Part shown: positions 8,708-16,963 of the stretch, in pieces
Numbering within the stretch: the first letter of the stretch is position 1
How the letters are laid out: each line of letters begins with the position of its first letter
Assembly: GCA_019423125.1 (NCBI GenBank)
Contig: JAHZBZ010000008.1
Coordinates: 23,124 to 87,123 of the forward strand
DNA length: 64,000 nucleotides
Direction: 5' to 3'
Source: Bacillota bacterium
Lineage (GTDB): Bacteria > Bacillota > Clostridia > Christensenellales > Borkfalkiaceae
Made by a program: the position numbers and the translations under genes
Notes under the pieces: generated by a model
Database searches by the model: none
Told to the model about the DNA's origin: nothing
Seen by the model: only the letters and a program-made list of their open reading frames with translations

Positions 8708-9091
8708 ATGAAATCACTTCGCGGCGAACGCCTTTCCTCTGAATACAGAAAGGCGGTCTACGAGATCATTTCCAAAAAACTCAAATACAAGACGGACGGC
8801 GTCCGCGGCCTCGTCAGCGTGACGAAGGCGGACGTCTCGCCCGATCTTAAAAATGCCAAGATCTACATCAGCGTTCTCGGCAAGAACAAAGAGGAGAGCG
8901 AGGCGACCTTTGCGTGCATCAAAGAACACGCTGGATATATCCGCTTCGAGCTCGCGCACACCATGCAGATGCGCACCGTCCCCGAGCTTCATTTTCTGTG
9001 GGACGATACCATGGAATACGGCGACAAGATCGATCGTCTGATCAAGACAATACATCGGGAAGAGGATGGAGAAGACGGCAAGGCGGACTGA
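8708..9091 (+). CDS. rbfA: Ribosome-binding factor A
   Basis: A 127-residue RbfA, a KH-like protein that binds the 30S subunit during 16S rRNA 5' end maturation and cold adaptation. It has the typical start RGERLSSEYRKAVYEIISKKL and the later FELAHTMQMRTVPELHFLWDD block. The ATG at 8708 has AGGAGG 5 bases upstream; an overlapping in-frame GTG at 8702 lies within that ribosome site and is rejected. Confidence 0.94.
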   Translation: MKSLRGERLSSEYRKAVYEIISKKLKYKTDGVRGLVSVTKADVSPDLKNAKIYISVLGKNKEESEATFACIKEHAGYIRFELAHTMQMRTVPELHFLWDDTMEYGDKIDRLIKTIHREEDGEDGKAD

Positions 9092-9110
9092 ACGGCATCG
9101 GAGGGATGTT

Positions 9111-10067
9111 TTGACACTGAAAGAGATAGCGGAACAACTGAAAAAACTCCGCAGTGCGGTCATATTCTGTCATATGCGGCCCGACGGCGACACGCTCGGC
9201 TCTGCGATGGGGCTTTCCTGGCTGCTTCGGCAAAACGGCGCGCGTTGCAGCGTCGTCTGCGAGAGCGAGATCCCCGAGAAATTCCATTTTCTCGAGGGAA
9301 TGAGCTCGATCTCCCGCAACGTCGACAGCGCGGCGGAGGCATACATCGCGGTGGACTGCAGCGAAGAGCACAGGATGGGTACGCTCGGCGAGACCTTCCG
9401 CACGGCAAAAAAACCGAAGTTCAACATCGATCACCACATCTCCAACACCCGCTTTGCGGATCATAACTTCGTCGAGGAACGCGCTGCGACCTGTGAGATC
9501 GTCACCGAACTGAGCGCATTTTTTGACTTTCCGCTCTCGCCGCTTGCGGCGAATTATCTGATGCTCGGCCTGAGTTCGGATACGGGCAACTTCGCCCATA
9601 AAAACGTCACGGAGAGCACCTTTCTCGCGGCGGCGCGTCTCGTCTCGTTCGGTGCAGACGTCAACGAGATCCAGTACTACATGTTCAAGCGCCAGTCGGC
9701 GGCGCGCGCTCTGCTCTTCGGCAGGACGATGTCCGCCATCCGATATTTTGAAGAGGGGAAGATTGCCTTCATCTCCGTAACGCGCGCCCAGCTCGATGCG
9801 TGCGGCGCAAAGTCGGACGTCACGGAAGGCTTCATCGACTTCCCCCTGACCGTCGACGGAGTGGACGTTGCCGTCTGCCTTCTGGAGGTCGCGGACGAGC
9901 GCTTCAAGATTTCCCTGCGCTCCAAGGGCGCGACGGACGTCAACGCGGTCGCGGCTGTGTACGGCGGCGGCGGGCATACGCTCGCGAGCGGCTGTATGAT
10001 CTCGGGTTGTCTCGAAGAGGTCATCGACAAGCTGCGCTTTACCATCAAACAGCACATGGCGCTTTAA
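9111..10067 (+). CDS. nrnA: DHH/DHHA1 phosphoesterase, NrnA-like oligoribonuclease/pAp phosphatase
   Basis: A 318-residue DHH-family hydrolase that degrades nano-RNAs and often 3'-phosphoadenosine 5'-phosphate. Metal-binding motifs are seen in order: HMRPDGD (about 21-27), VDCS (about 84), the DHH itself in NIDHHISN (about 107), and the DHHA1 signature GGGGHTLASGC near the C-terminus. The start is read as TTG at 9111 because GGAGGG lies 5 bases before it. The position between rbfA and truB is the conserved Bacillota order. Confidence 0.9.
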   Translation: MTLKEIAEQLKKLRSAVIFCHMRPDGDTLGSAMGLSWLLRQNGARCSVVCESEIPEKFHFLEGMSSISRNVDSAAEAYIAVDCSEEHRMGTLGETFRTAKKPKFNIDHHISNTRFADHNFVEERAATCEIVTELSAFFDFPLSPLAANYLMLGLSSDTGNFAHKNVTESTFLAAARLVSFGADVNEIQYYMFKRQSAARALLFGRTMSAIRYFEEGKIAFISVTRAQLDACGAKSDVTEGFIDFPLTVDGVDVAVCLLEVADERFKISLRSKGATDVNAVAAVYGGGGHTLASGCMISGCLEEVIDKLRFTIKQHMAL

Positions 10068-10138
10068 GCGCCTGCGCGGGGCGCTCTGCGTCCCTTTCTT
10101 TTTATCGAAACAAAGCCAAAGGCAGGGAGGACACGCGC

Positions 10139-10987
10139 TTGACGAGCGGCTTTCTCAACGTAAATAAACCATCCGGCATGTCCAGCGCCGCCGTCGTTTC
10201 GGTGATCAAGCGCCTCACGGGCGCCGCCTGCGGGCACATGGGCACGCTGGATCCTCTTGCGAGCGGCGTGCTTCCCGTTGCGGTCGGAAACGCCTCGCGG
10301 CTCTTCAATTACCTTCTCGACAAGCAGAAAGTCTACCTCGCCTGCTTTCGCTTCGGCACGGAGACGGACACCCTCGACATCGAGGGGAACGTGCTCCGCA
10401 CGGGCGGCCGTGTGCCTTCAGAGGAAGAACTGCGCACGGCGTGCGCTCGGTTTGTCGGGGAGATCGACCAGGTTCCGCCCGCGTTCAGCGCAAAAAGCGT
10501 GAACGGAGTCCGCGCCTATCGCCTGGCGCGGCAGGGGAAAGAGATCGCGCTTCCGCCAAAGCGCGTGCGCATCGACGGCATCGAATTTGTCAAAGAAGGC
10601 GCGGCAGGGGAGTTCTTTTTTCGCATCTTCTGCGGGGGCGGGACGTACATCCGTTCTCTCGCCCGCGACATCGCCGCGGAATGCGGCACGGTCGGCATCA
10701 TGACCTCGCTCGTGCGCGAAAAGAGCGGGTATTTTACCCTTTCGCAGAGCGTATCTCTTGACGAGCTTCGCGTTTCGGATTGGCGCGCGCATCTTATTCC
10801 GCCCGAGCAAGTTTTCGAGATGCCCGCTCTTTCGCTCACGGGCGACGCGGCGCGCCGCGTCGGATTCGGGCAGACGGTTCCTTGCGCGCTTTCCGACGGG
10901 GATTACAAACTCTTCCTTGACGGCGCGTTTTACGGCATTGCGCGCGCGGAACAGGGCGGCGTTCGCGCAAAAGTCAAGCTGATCTGA
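10139..10987 (+). CDS. truB: tRNA pseudouridine(55) synthase TruB
   Basis: A 282-residue TruB that makes pseudouridine 55 in the tRNA T-loop. The N-terminal FLNVNKPSGMSS and the catalytic motif GHMGTLDPLASGVLPV (Asp38) are intact, as are the KVYLACFRFGTETDT and YIRSLARDI blocks. The TTG at 10139 starts 8 bases after GGGAGG. The frame is open far upstream, but nothing there resembles TruB. It is followed 11 bases later by ribF. Confidence 0.94.
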   Translation: MTSGFLNVNKPSGMSSAAVVSVIKRLTGAACGHMGTLDPLASGVLPVAVGNASRLFNYLLDKQKVYLACFRFGTETDTLDIEGNVLRTGGRVPSEEELRTACARFVGEIDQVPPAFSAKSVNGVRAYRLARQGKEIALPPKRVRIDGIEFVKEGAAGEFFFRIFCGGGTYIRSLARDIAAECGTVGIMTSLVREKSGYFTLSQSVSLDELRVSDWRAHLIPPEQVFEMPALSLTGDAARRVGFGQTVPCALSDGDYKLFLDGAFYGIARAEQGGVRAKVKLI

Positions 10988-10998
10988 GGAGGGGAACC

Positions 10999-11880
10999 AT
11001 GCGCATCGTTGACTATAACGGCGGAACATTCGAAAGAGAATGTGTCCTTTTGCTCGGCTATTTCGACGGCGTCCACGTCGGGCACAGGGCGCTTATTGCG
11101 CGCGCTCGCTCGCTTGCGGAGAGCGCCGGACTGAGCGTCGGCATCATGACCTTTTACGACTCAAAAAAAGGCGGGCAGATCTACGATTTTTCCGAGCGTT
11201 GCCGCCTCTTTTCTTCGCTCGGCGTCGATTTCGTCTATGCCGCTCACTTCGACGAGGCATTCCGCGCGACGGGCGGCGAAGAGTTTCTCGCTCATGTATG
11301 CTCCGCGCTCCGCGTGAGTGCTTTTGTTTGCGGCTCCGATTTTACCTTCGGCAAGGACGCGCTCTGCGGCGTTTCGGCGCTCCGTGCGTTCGGGTCGTCC
11401 AACAATATTAAAGTAATTGTTGAGAAACTTATTGAGTTTGGCGGTGAAAAAGCAGCGGCGACGCGTGCAAAGCAATACATGGACGAGGGGGATTGTGCGG
11501 CGCTTGCCGCGCTTCTCGGCGGGCGGTATTTCATCTGCGGGCGCGTGAGCACGGAGGGGCGCCACGTCGGCAGAAAGATCGGTTTTCCCACTGCGAATCT
11601 GCACCCGAATCCCGACAAATATCCCTTGAAAAGAGGGGTCTATGCGGTCACCGCGGAGATCGGCGGCGCGTTTTACCGCGGCATCGCGAACTACGGCGGC
11701 AGGCCTACGTTTTCGGACGAGCGTGTCGTGCTCGAAGTGTATGCGGACGGGTACAGCGGGGATCTTTACGGAAAGGAGATCACTGTTTATTTCGATTTTT
11801 ACATCCGCGACATAAAAAAATTTGCAGGCGAAGCGGAGCTCTCCGCACAGCTGCAAAGAGATCTGGAGAAAATAAGATGA
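10999..11880 (+). CDS. ribF: Bifunctional riboflavin kinase/FAD synthetase RibF
   Basis: A 293-residue RibF making FMN and FAD. The N-terminal nucleotidyltransferase shows GYFDGVHVGHRALI, and the C-terminal kinase starts around GRVSTEGRHVGRKIGFPTAN. GAGGAGGGG precedes the ATG. A patch of about 45 bases near 11400, at the junction of the two domains, is strikingly AT-rich and contains a perfect 7-base inverted repeat (11400-11406 with 11416-11422). The stop overlaps the next start. Confidence 0.94.
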   Translation: MRIVDYNGGTFERECVLLLGYFDGVHVGHRALIARARSLAESAGLSVGIMTFYDSKKGGQIYDFSERCRLFSSLGVDFVYAAHFDEAFRATGGEEFLAHVCSALRVSAFVCGSDFTFGKDALCGVSALRAFGSSNNIKVIVEKLIEFGGEKAAATRAKQYMDEGDCAALAALLGGRYFICGRVSTEGRHVGRKIGFPTANLHPNPDKYPLKRGVYAVTAEIGGAFYRGIANYGGRPTFSDERVVLEVYADGYSGDLYGKEITVYFDFYIRDIKKFAGEAELSAQLQRDLEKIR

Positions 11881-12731
11881 TCAAATTCGGACCAAGCGGC
11901 AACAGCGAATCGTTTTATGCGCAGGGGCTTGCGCATACCGAGCAGTCGGCAAAATTTGTGCGCGATCTCGGGCTGGATTGCTTTGAATATTCTTTCGGCC
12001 GCGGGGTGCGCATGAGCGAGGCGAAGGCGCATTCCATCGGTGCGGCTTTTTCCGCGCAGGGCGTCGAAATCAGCGTTCACGCGCCGTATTACATCAACTT
12101 TGCAAATCCTGCCGAGGAGAGCGCGGAAAAGTCGTACGGATACGTTCTCGACAGTGCGCGCGCTCTCCGCGCGATGGGCGGGAGACGCTGCGTCTTTCAC
12201 AGCGCCACGCAGGGGAAGATGGACAGGGCGGAGGCGGTCGCGCTGACCGAAGAGCGGCTGAAAGCGCTCTGCGAACTCATCTACCGCGAGGGTTTGCAGG
12301 ATGTGATGTTCTGCCCCGAGACGATGGGCAAGATCGCGCAGATCGGCACGCTCGAAGAGGTCGTGCGGTTCTGCAAGATCGACCCTGTGTTTGTCCCTGC
12401 CGTCGATTTCGGGCATCTCAACGCGCGTGAACAGGGCTCTCTTCGCACGCGCGAGGATTATCTTGCCCGCCTGCAATATATGATCGACGAGCTTGGGTTT
12501 GAGCGTGTGAAGCATTTTCACGTCCATTTCTCCAAGATACAGTACTCTGCAAAGGGCGAGATCCGCCATCTGACCTTTGAAGATTCCGTTTACGGACCCG
12601 AGTTTGAGCCGCTCGCGGAGGCGCTGGTACAGCTCGGATTGGAGCCGTACATCGTCAGCGAATCAGCGGGAACGCAGGCGGAAGATGCGCTCGCGATGAA
12701 GAGAATGTACGAGCGCGTTTTGCTGAAATAA
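11877..12731 (+). CDS. Endonuclease IV-like TIM-barrel protein
   Basis: A 284-residue AP-endonuclease-2 superfamily barrel. It starts MIKFGPSGNSESFYAQG. Zinc-site-like residues appear along the barrel strands: His in VHAPYYINFA, His in CVFHSATQG, Glu in MFCPETMGK, Asp and His in AVDFGHLNA, His in KHFHVHFSK, and Glu in YIVSESAGTQ. That ladder fits deoxyribonuclease IV (AP-site cleavage in base excision repair), but the protein is divergent and could be a related sugar-phosphate isomerase. It overlaps ribF by 4 bases. Confidence 0.72.
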   Translation: MIKFGPSGNSESFYAQGLAHTEQSAKFVRDLGLDCFEYSFGRGVRMSEAKAHSIGAAFSAQGVEISVHAPYYINFANPAEESAEKSYGYVLDSARALRAMGGRRCVFHSATQGKMDRAEAVALTEERLKALCELIYREGLQDVMFCPETMGKIAQIGTLEEVVRFCKIDPVFVPAVDFGHLNAREQGSLRTREDYLARLQYMIDELGFERVKHFHVHFSKIQYSAKGEIRHLTFEDSVYGPEFEPLAEALVQLGLEPYIVSESAGTQAEDALAMKRMYERVLLK

Positions 12732-12755
12732 TGGGAAAAATCCTATCGGGATAAA

Positions 12756-12784
12756 TTGACTTCTTGCCGCGAATTTGGTAAAAT
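12756..12784 (+). promoter_or_regulatory. Sigma-A promoter placing transcription start at the peptidase start codon
   Basis: TTGACT (12756-12761), 17-base spacer, TAAAAT (12779-12784). Initiation about 6-7 bases downstream of the -10 would fall at 12790-12791, where the ATG of the next gene is. Confidence 0.75.
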
Positions 12785-12790
12785 ATTTAC

Positions 12791-13843
12791 ATGGACAATA
12801 CGAAAAAATTGTTCCGTGCGATCAAGGCAGACGCAATGCTCACGTCGAGCGAGGATCTTCGCGCCTATCTCACGGGTTTTTCGAGTTCCTTCGGCTTTGT
12901 CTATACCGATGCGCAGGAGAGCATTTTTTTCACTGACCCGCGCTATGCGGAAGGCGCCAAAAAAGCGTTGAAAGACGAGTTCATCGCCGTCGAGATAGCG
13001 AAAAGCGAAGCGAGCGTACTCGATTATATAAAGAGCAAAAAGATCAAACGGCTTGCCGTCCCGCTCGGTCGGTTGACCCTTCCGCGGGCGCAGGCGCTCA
13101 AAAAGCGCAGGTTCAGGTTGGAAGACAGCCTTTCCGCGTTCACGGCGGCGATGTCCGTCAAATCCGATCCCGAAAAAGACTGCATCGCGCGTGCCTGTTC
13201 GATCGCCGAACATGCCTTCGAGCTTTGGCTCGGTCAGATCCGCGAGGGGATGACCGAAAACGAGGCGGCAGGGCTTTTGGAATATCTGATGAGAAAATGC
13301 GGGGCTTCCGATCGCTCCTTTGAGACGATCATAGCTTTCGGAAAAAACACCGCTATCCCGCATCACGCGCCTGATGCCACCGTCCTTCGCTGTGGCATGC
13401 CCGTCCTCGCGGACTTCGGCTGTCGTTACGGCGGGTATTGCTCGGATATGACGCGTACCTTTCTCTTCGGAAAAGGCGAAGGGCAGGAGGATTTTGCCCG
13501 CGTCTATGAAAAAGTGCTCGAAGCGCACCTTCTCTGTGCGGAGAAGATCGAAGCGGGCATGACGGGAAAAGCGGCGGACGCGATCGCGCGCGATCATCTG
13601 CGCGGATACGGTTTGGACAAGTTTTTCACCCATTCTCTCGGGCACGGCATCGGCATCAACATTCACGAGTTTCCGACGCTCGGGCCGAACGGCGCGGATC
13701 TTCTCGAGGACGGCATGGTCTTTTCCATCGAGCCGGGCGTATATTTTGAGGGGAAATTCGGCATCCGCATCGAGGACAGCGTGTTGCTGGACGGCGGCGT
13801 GAAGAGCTTTATGAAGACGGACAAAAAACTGACGGTGCTCTGA
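12791..13843 (+). CDS. M24 family Xaa-Pro aminopeptidase
   Basis: A 350-residue metallopeptidase of the pita-bread fold that removes N-terminal residues preceding proline. The creatinase-like N-terminal domain covers about 1-120. The five metal ligands are Asp208, Asp219, His285, Glu314 and Glu328, in the motifs LADFG, YCSDMTRTF, SLGHGIG, SIEPGVY and RIEDSV. No ribosome-binding site precedes the ATG, which lies 7 bases after a -10 box, so the mRNA is probably leaderless. An internal ATG at 12836 would cut conserved N-terminal sequence. Adjacency to efp is common in Bacillota. Confidence 0.93.
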   Translation: MDNTKKLFRAIKADAMLTSSEDLRAYLTGFSSSFGFVYTDAQESIFFTDPRYAEGAKKALKDEFIAVEIAKSEASVLDYIKSKKIKRLAVPLGRLTLPRAQALKKRRFRLEDSLSAFTAAMSVKSDPEKDCIARACSIAEHAFELWLGQIREGMTENEAAGLLEYLMRKCGASDRSFETIIAFGKNTAIPHHAPDATVLRCGMPVLADFGCRYGGYCSDMTRTFLFGKGEGQEDFARVYEKVLEAHLLCAEKIEAGMTGKAADAIARDHLRGYGLDKFFTHSLGHGIGINIHEFPTLGPNGADLLEDGMVFSIEPGVYFEGKFGIRIEDSVLLDGGVKSFMKTDKKLTVL

Positions 13844-13904
13844 GCCGTCGGCAAGATCAGAGCGGGTATCCGCGAAAAAAGAATTATTTAAGGAGATTGA
13901 ATAT

Positions 13905-14462
13905 ATGGTTTTAGCAGGAGATGTCAGAAAGGGCGTTACGATCGAATACAACGGCAACGTGTACGTCGTCGTCGAGTTCCAGCACGTCAAACCCGGCAAG
14001 GGTGCGGCGTTCGTCCGTACCAGGCTGAAAAACGTCGTCACGGGCGCGGTGCTCGAGCAGACGTTCAACCCTTCCGAAAAATTGGAAAATGCGCACATCG
14101 AGACGAAGAAGATGACCTATTCCTATTCGGACGGCGAGTTGTATTGGTTCATGGACGAGGAGTTCAACCTGACGCCGCTCAACCACGATCAGGTCGAGGA
14201 CGCGCTCAAATACATCAAGGAAAACGACACGGTCACCGTGCGTTTCTACAAGGGCAGCGCTTTCTCCGTCGAATGCGAGAACTTTGTCGAGCTCAAGATC
14301 GTCGAGGCTGAGCCCGGCGTGCGCGGCAACACCGCGACCAACGCGACAAAGATGGCTACGCTCGAGACGGGCGCAAAGATCCAGGTCCCCATGTTCGTCA
14401 ACGAAGGCGAGGTCATCCGCGTCGATACCCGCACGGGCGAGTACATGGAGCGCGTCAAGTAA
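13905..14462 (+). CDS. efp: Elongation factor P
   Basis: A 185-residue EF-P that rescues ribosomes stalled on polyproline. Three beta-barrel domains are recognisable. The modification loop reads VKPGKGAAF with Lys32 at the tip, the residue carrying the activating modification in other bacteria. The C-terminus has GVRGNTATNATKMATLETG and VPMFVNEGEVIRVDTRTGEY. AAGGAG precedes the ATG. A strong terminator follows. Confidence 0.97.
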   Translation: MVLAGDVRKGVTIEYNGNVYVVVEFQHVKPGKGAAFVRTRLKNVVTGAVLEQTFNPSEKLENAHIETKKMTYSYSDGELYWFMDEEFNLTPLNHDQVEDALKYIKENDTVTVRFYKGSAFSVECENFVELKIVEAEPGVRGNTATNATKMATLETGAKIQVPMFVNEGEVIRVDTRTGEYMERVK

Positions 14463-14480
14463 TTTAATTTCGAACCGAGT

Positions 14481-14508
14481 GCGAGCCGCATCCTGCGGCT
14501 CGCCTTTT
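14481..14508 (+). terminator. Intrinsic terminator after efp
   Basis: Perfect 10-base stem (14481-14490 with 14494-14503), 3-base loop, then CTTTTT. Confidence 0.88.
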
Positions 14509-14525
14509 TCGCAAGGAGGGAGTAT

Positions 14526-14963
14526 ATGCGTGCGGTCATCCAACGCGTAAAGAGGACGTCCCTTTCGGTGGACGGCGAGCTTATCAGTGTGATCCCGTCG
14601 GGGCTTGCAGTATATCTCGGCGTCGCTGTGGGGGACGAGGAGAAGAACGCAGAAGCGATGGCGAAAAAGATCGCGCAGCTTCGCATCTTCGAGGATGCGA
14701 CGGGAAAGATGAATCTTTCGGTGCGCGAGGCGGGCGGCGAGGTGCTCCTGATCTCGCAGTTCACCCTCTGCGGCGACTGTTCGCGCGGCAACCGTCCGAG
14801 CTTTACCGCGGCGGCGCGGCCGGAGCAGGCGAAACCGCTCTACGAATATGTCGCAAAACTTCTCAGCGATTACGGCCTTGTCGTCCGCACGGGTGTATTC
14901 GGCGCGGACATGAAGATCGAACAGTACAACGACGGTCCCGTGACCATAATCTACGAATGTTGA
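14526..14963 (+). CDS. dtd: D-aminoacyl-tRNA deacylase
   Basis: A 145-residue DTD that hydrolyses D-amino acids from mischarged tRNA. It begins MRAVIQRVKRTSLSV and carries the two active-site motifs SQFTL and (N)DGPVT; both are intact. AAGGAGGG precedes the ATG. It starts 18 bases after the efp terminator, so any promoter would overlap that hairpin, or it is expressed by read-through. Confidence 0.95.
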   Translation: MRAVIQRVKRTSLSVDGELISVIPSGLAVYLGVAVGDEEKNAEAMAKKIAQLRIFEDATGKMNLSVREAGGEVLLISQFTLCGDCSRGNRPSFTAAARPEQAKPLYEYVAKLLSDYGLVVRTGVFGADMKIEQYNDGPVTIIYEC

Positions 14964-14972
14964 GGCAAAAAA

Positions 14973-15812
14973 ATGAAGATCACCTATCTCGGAACGTCAG
15001 CGGCGGAGGGTTTCCCCGCCGTGTTTTGCAACTGTGCGCACTGCAGGCAGGCGCGCTCCGATCTCGCGCGCGAGCTGCGCACAAGATCGCAGATCCTGAT
15101 CGAAAATGACCTTCTCGTCGATTTTCCGCCCGAGAGCTATCTGCACGCTCTTCGCTTCGGTGTGGATCTGTCCGCCGTGCGTGCCGTACTCGTGACGCAT
15201 TCGCATACCGATCATTTCTATGCGCAGGAATTTGTCAACCGCGGCTATAAGTTTGCGTTTGACATGACTTGCGCCTCGCTCGACATCGTCGGGAATGCCG
15301 AGGTGCGCGCCGTCTACGAAGAGGGCACACGCCGCGAGATCAAAGGGGAGGTGGCGGACGGCATCAACTTCCGCATCGTCTATCCCTTTGAAGAACTCTC
15401 CGTCTGCGGATATGAAGTGTTCACCCTTCCCGCTTCGCACACGCCGCACGAGCAGGCGCTCTTGTATGCGATCCGAAAGGAGGGGAAGACTTTTCTCGTC
15501 CTGAACGACACGGGGCTTTTGCGCGAAGAATGCTATTCCTATCTTGCCGAAAACGGCATCCGCGCGGATGCCGTCAGCCTCGATTGTACTTTTTTGGATA
15601 ATCCCGGGCCGAATTCCCTTCGACACATGGGGTTCAGAGAAAACGAGATTGTTCGTGAAAAAATGGTCAAAATCGGCATTTGCGGCACAAATACGAAGTA
15701 CTATGTCACACATTTTTCGCATAATAATGCCCCTTTTCGCGAACGGGCGGAGTCTGAGGCGGCTGCGCGAGGCTTTATTGCGGCGCACGACGGGCTTTCC
15801 TTTGAGATCTGA
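14973..15812 (+). CDS. Metallo-beta-lactamase-fold hydrolase, PhnP-like
   Basis: A 279-residue MBL-fold protein. It starts MKITYLGTSAAEGFPAVFC with CNCAHCRQAR, resembling the zinc-knuckle-like N-terminus of PhnP and related phosphodiesterases. The metal motif THSHTDH is at about residues 73-79, followed by ASHTPHE, NDTG and a terminal THFSHNN. The family cleaves cyclic phosphodiesters, but the natural substrate here is unknown and no phosphonate genes are nearby. It starts 9 bases after dtd and is probably co-transcribed with it. Confidence 0.82.
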   Translation: MKITYLGTSAAEGFPAVFCNCAHCRQARSDLARELRTRSQILIENDLLVDFPPESYLHALRFGVDLSAVRAVLVTHSHTDHFYAQEFVNRGYKFAFDMTCASLDIVGNAEVRAVYEEGTRREIKGEVADGINFRIVYPFEELSVCGYEVFTLPASHTPHEQALLYAIRKEGKTFLVLNDTGLLREECYSYLAENGIRADAVSLDCTFLDNPGPNSLRHMGFRENEIVREKMVKIGICGTNTKYYVTHFSHNNAPFRERAESEAAARGFIAAHDGLSFEI

Positions 15813-15814
15813 AA

Positions 15815-15854
15815 AACACGCGTCTGCGCAAGAAGTTTTGCGCAGACGCGTGTT
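15815..15854. terminator. 17-base-pair hairpin after the PhnP-like gene
   Basis: Arms 15815-15831 and 15838-15854 are perfect inverted repeats around a 6-base loop, immediately after the stop codon at 15812. Only a short T-rich tail (CTGTTTG) follows on the plus strand, so it may block decay or act with the downstream hairpins. Confidence 0.6.
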
Positions 15855-15869
15855 CTGTTTGAATAAAAT

Positions 15870-15904
15870 ATCGGCGGCACGGCGGTCGCGGAAGTGCCGC
15901 CGAT
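15870..15904. repeat. Inverted repeat in convergent intergenic region
   Basis: An 11-base arm at 15870-15880 is complementary to 15894-15904, with a 13-base loop. It is the middle of three consecutive hairpins between converging genes. Confidence 0.6.
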
Positions 15905-15912
15905 GTACTTTG

Positions 15913-15956
15913 AAAAAGGCCGCGGAACGCATCGCGATGCGTTCCGCGGCCTTTTT
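15913..15956. terminator. Bidirectional terminator, 22-base perfect palindrome arms
   Basis: 15913-15934 and 15935-15956 are exact reverse complements. The outer ends are AAAAA and TTTTT, so each strand has a GC-rich stem followed by a U-run. It ends the minus-strand pot/trxB unit and any plus-strand read-through. Confidence 0.88.
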
Positions 15957-15989
15957 GTGTTCCCGTGCCTTTGCCGAAACGGCGGGGGG

Positions 15990-16844
15990 TCATCCGAGAG
16001 ATTTGAGATATTTGAGCGCTTCCGTTCCCGCGATCATTCCGTCGCAGACTGCCTTTGCGATCTGTTGCAGGCCCTTTGTACAGTCGCCCGCCGCAAAGAT
16101 CCCGGGTGCGTTGGTCGCGCGCTTTTCATCGGTGACGATCTTGTTGTCCGAGTATTCCAGCCCGATTTTTTTTGCGAGTTCGAAGGCTCCCGCGCTTCCG
16201 CAGGCGATGAACACGCCGTCAAATTTTTCGCGCGAGCCGTCCGCAAAGACGATCTCTTCGAAGCGGTCCTTTCCTTCGAAAGATGCGATCTTTCTCCTGT
16301 CGCAGGCAGGGGTGGAAAAGGCAGGCTCTTCACCGTTCGTAAAGATCGAAACGTCCTGCAAAATGTTTTTGAGAACCTCGTACTCGCTGAGCGCGTAGAC
16401 GCCGCTTCCTATCACCGCGACTTTTTTCCCGCGGAAGAAAAACCCGTCGCAGATCGCGCAGTAGCTCACGCCCGCGCCTTCGAATTTCTTGATGTTTTCG
16501 ATGGGCGGGACGTTTCGCGAGGTCCCGCAGGCGAGAATGACTGCACCTGCCGTATAGGAATTTTTTGTCGCCTTGATCTCATATCCGTCCGCGGCAAACT
16601 CGATGCCGCAGACCTCTTCGTCCGCAAATTTCACGCCCAGTCTTTTTGCCTGTGCAACGCCGTCTTCTATCAATTTTTTTGCGGAGATCCCTTCGGGGAA
16701 TCCGTAGTAGTTTTCGATGCGGTCCGCCTTTTCCAGCGCGCCGCCATCCTTTGCGACGATCGTCACGGGCGCGCCGCCGCGAATCGCATAAAGCGCCGCG
16801 GAAATGCCCGCAGGTCCCTTTCCTATGATAAAAAGTTCTTTCAT
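15990..16844 (-). CDS. Thioredoxin-reductase-like FAD-dependent oxidoreductase
   Basis: A 284-residue flavoprotein of the TrxB family. It has the FAD motif GKGPAGISAALYA at the N-terminus, the redox-active pair in SYCAICDGFFF (about residue 131-134), and the C-terminal FAD motif GIFAAGDCTKGLQQIAKA. It is shorter than typical TrxB (about 310), and the second dinucleotide motif reads GSGVYALSEYEVL, departing from the usual GGGxSA. The electron donor may therefore not be NADPH. It lies downstream of potD in the same direction, 119 bases away, without a clear promoter of its own. Confidence 0.82.
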   Translation of the reverse strand: MKELFIIGKGPAGISAALYAIRGGAPVTIVAKDGGALEKADRIENYYGFPEGISAKKLIEDGVAQAKRLGVKFADEEVCGIEFAADGYEIKATKNSYTAGAVILACGTSRNVPPIENIKKFEGAGVSYCAICDGFFFRGKKVAVIGSGVYALSEYEVLKNILQDVSIFTNGEEPAFSTPACDRRKIASFEGKDRFEEIVFADGSREKFDGVFIACGSAGAFELAKKIGLEYSDNKIVTDEKRATNAPGIFAAGDCTKGLQQIAKAVCDGMIAGTEALKYLKSLG

Positions 16845-16888
16845 GATACCTCCCTGCGCAAACGCGCCGAAAAAATGATTTTGTCTGT

Positions 16889-16939
16889 GCGCCGCCTTTT
16901 GCGGCGCCTGTCTGCCGTGCTTGTATGCCGTGCGGCAGA
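16889..16939 (-). terminator. Two adjacent hairpins between potD and the oxidoreductase gene
   Basis: 16911-16917 pairs with 16933-16939 and 16889-16895 with 16901-16907 (7 bases each, the second around CTTTT). On the minus strand an AT-rich stretch with a T6 run follows about 15 bases later. It could partially terminate the pot operon or stabilise its 3' end. Confidence 0.4.
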
Positions 16940-16963
16940 TCGTTGAATGGCTTTTTCGGCTCC

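Noticed and set aside
5830..8709. A 959-residue open frame on the minus strand opposite infB
   Set aside because: It mirrors the infB coding frame, is composed of Arg/Asp/His/Val-rich shadow sequence, has no ribosome site, and the plus-strand IF-2 is certain.
10068..10138. Possible terminator between nrnA and truB
   Set aside because: Only a 5-base stem (GGCGC/GCGCC) with the T-rich stretch about 25 bases away; not a convincing terminator.
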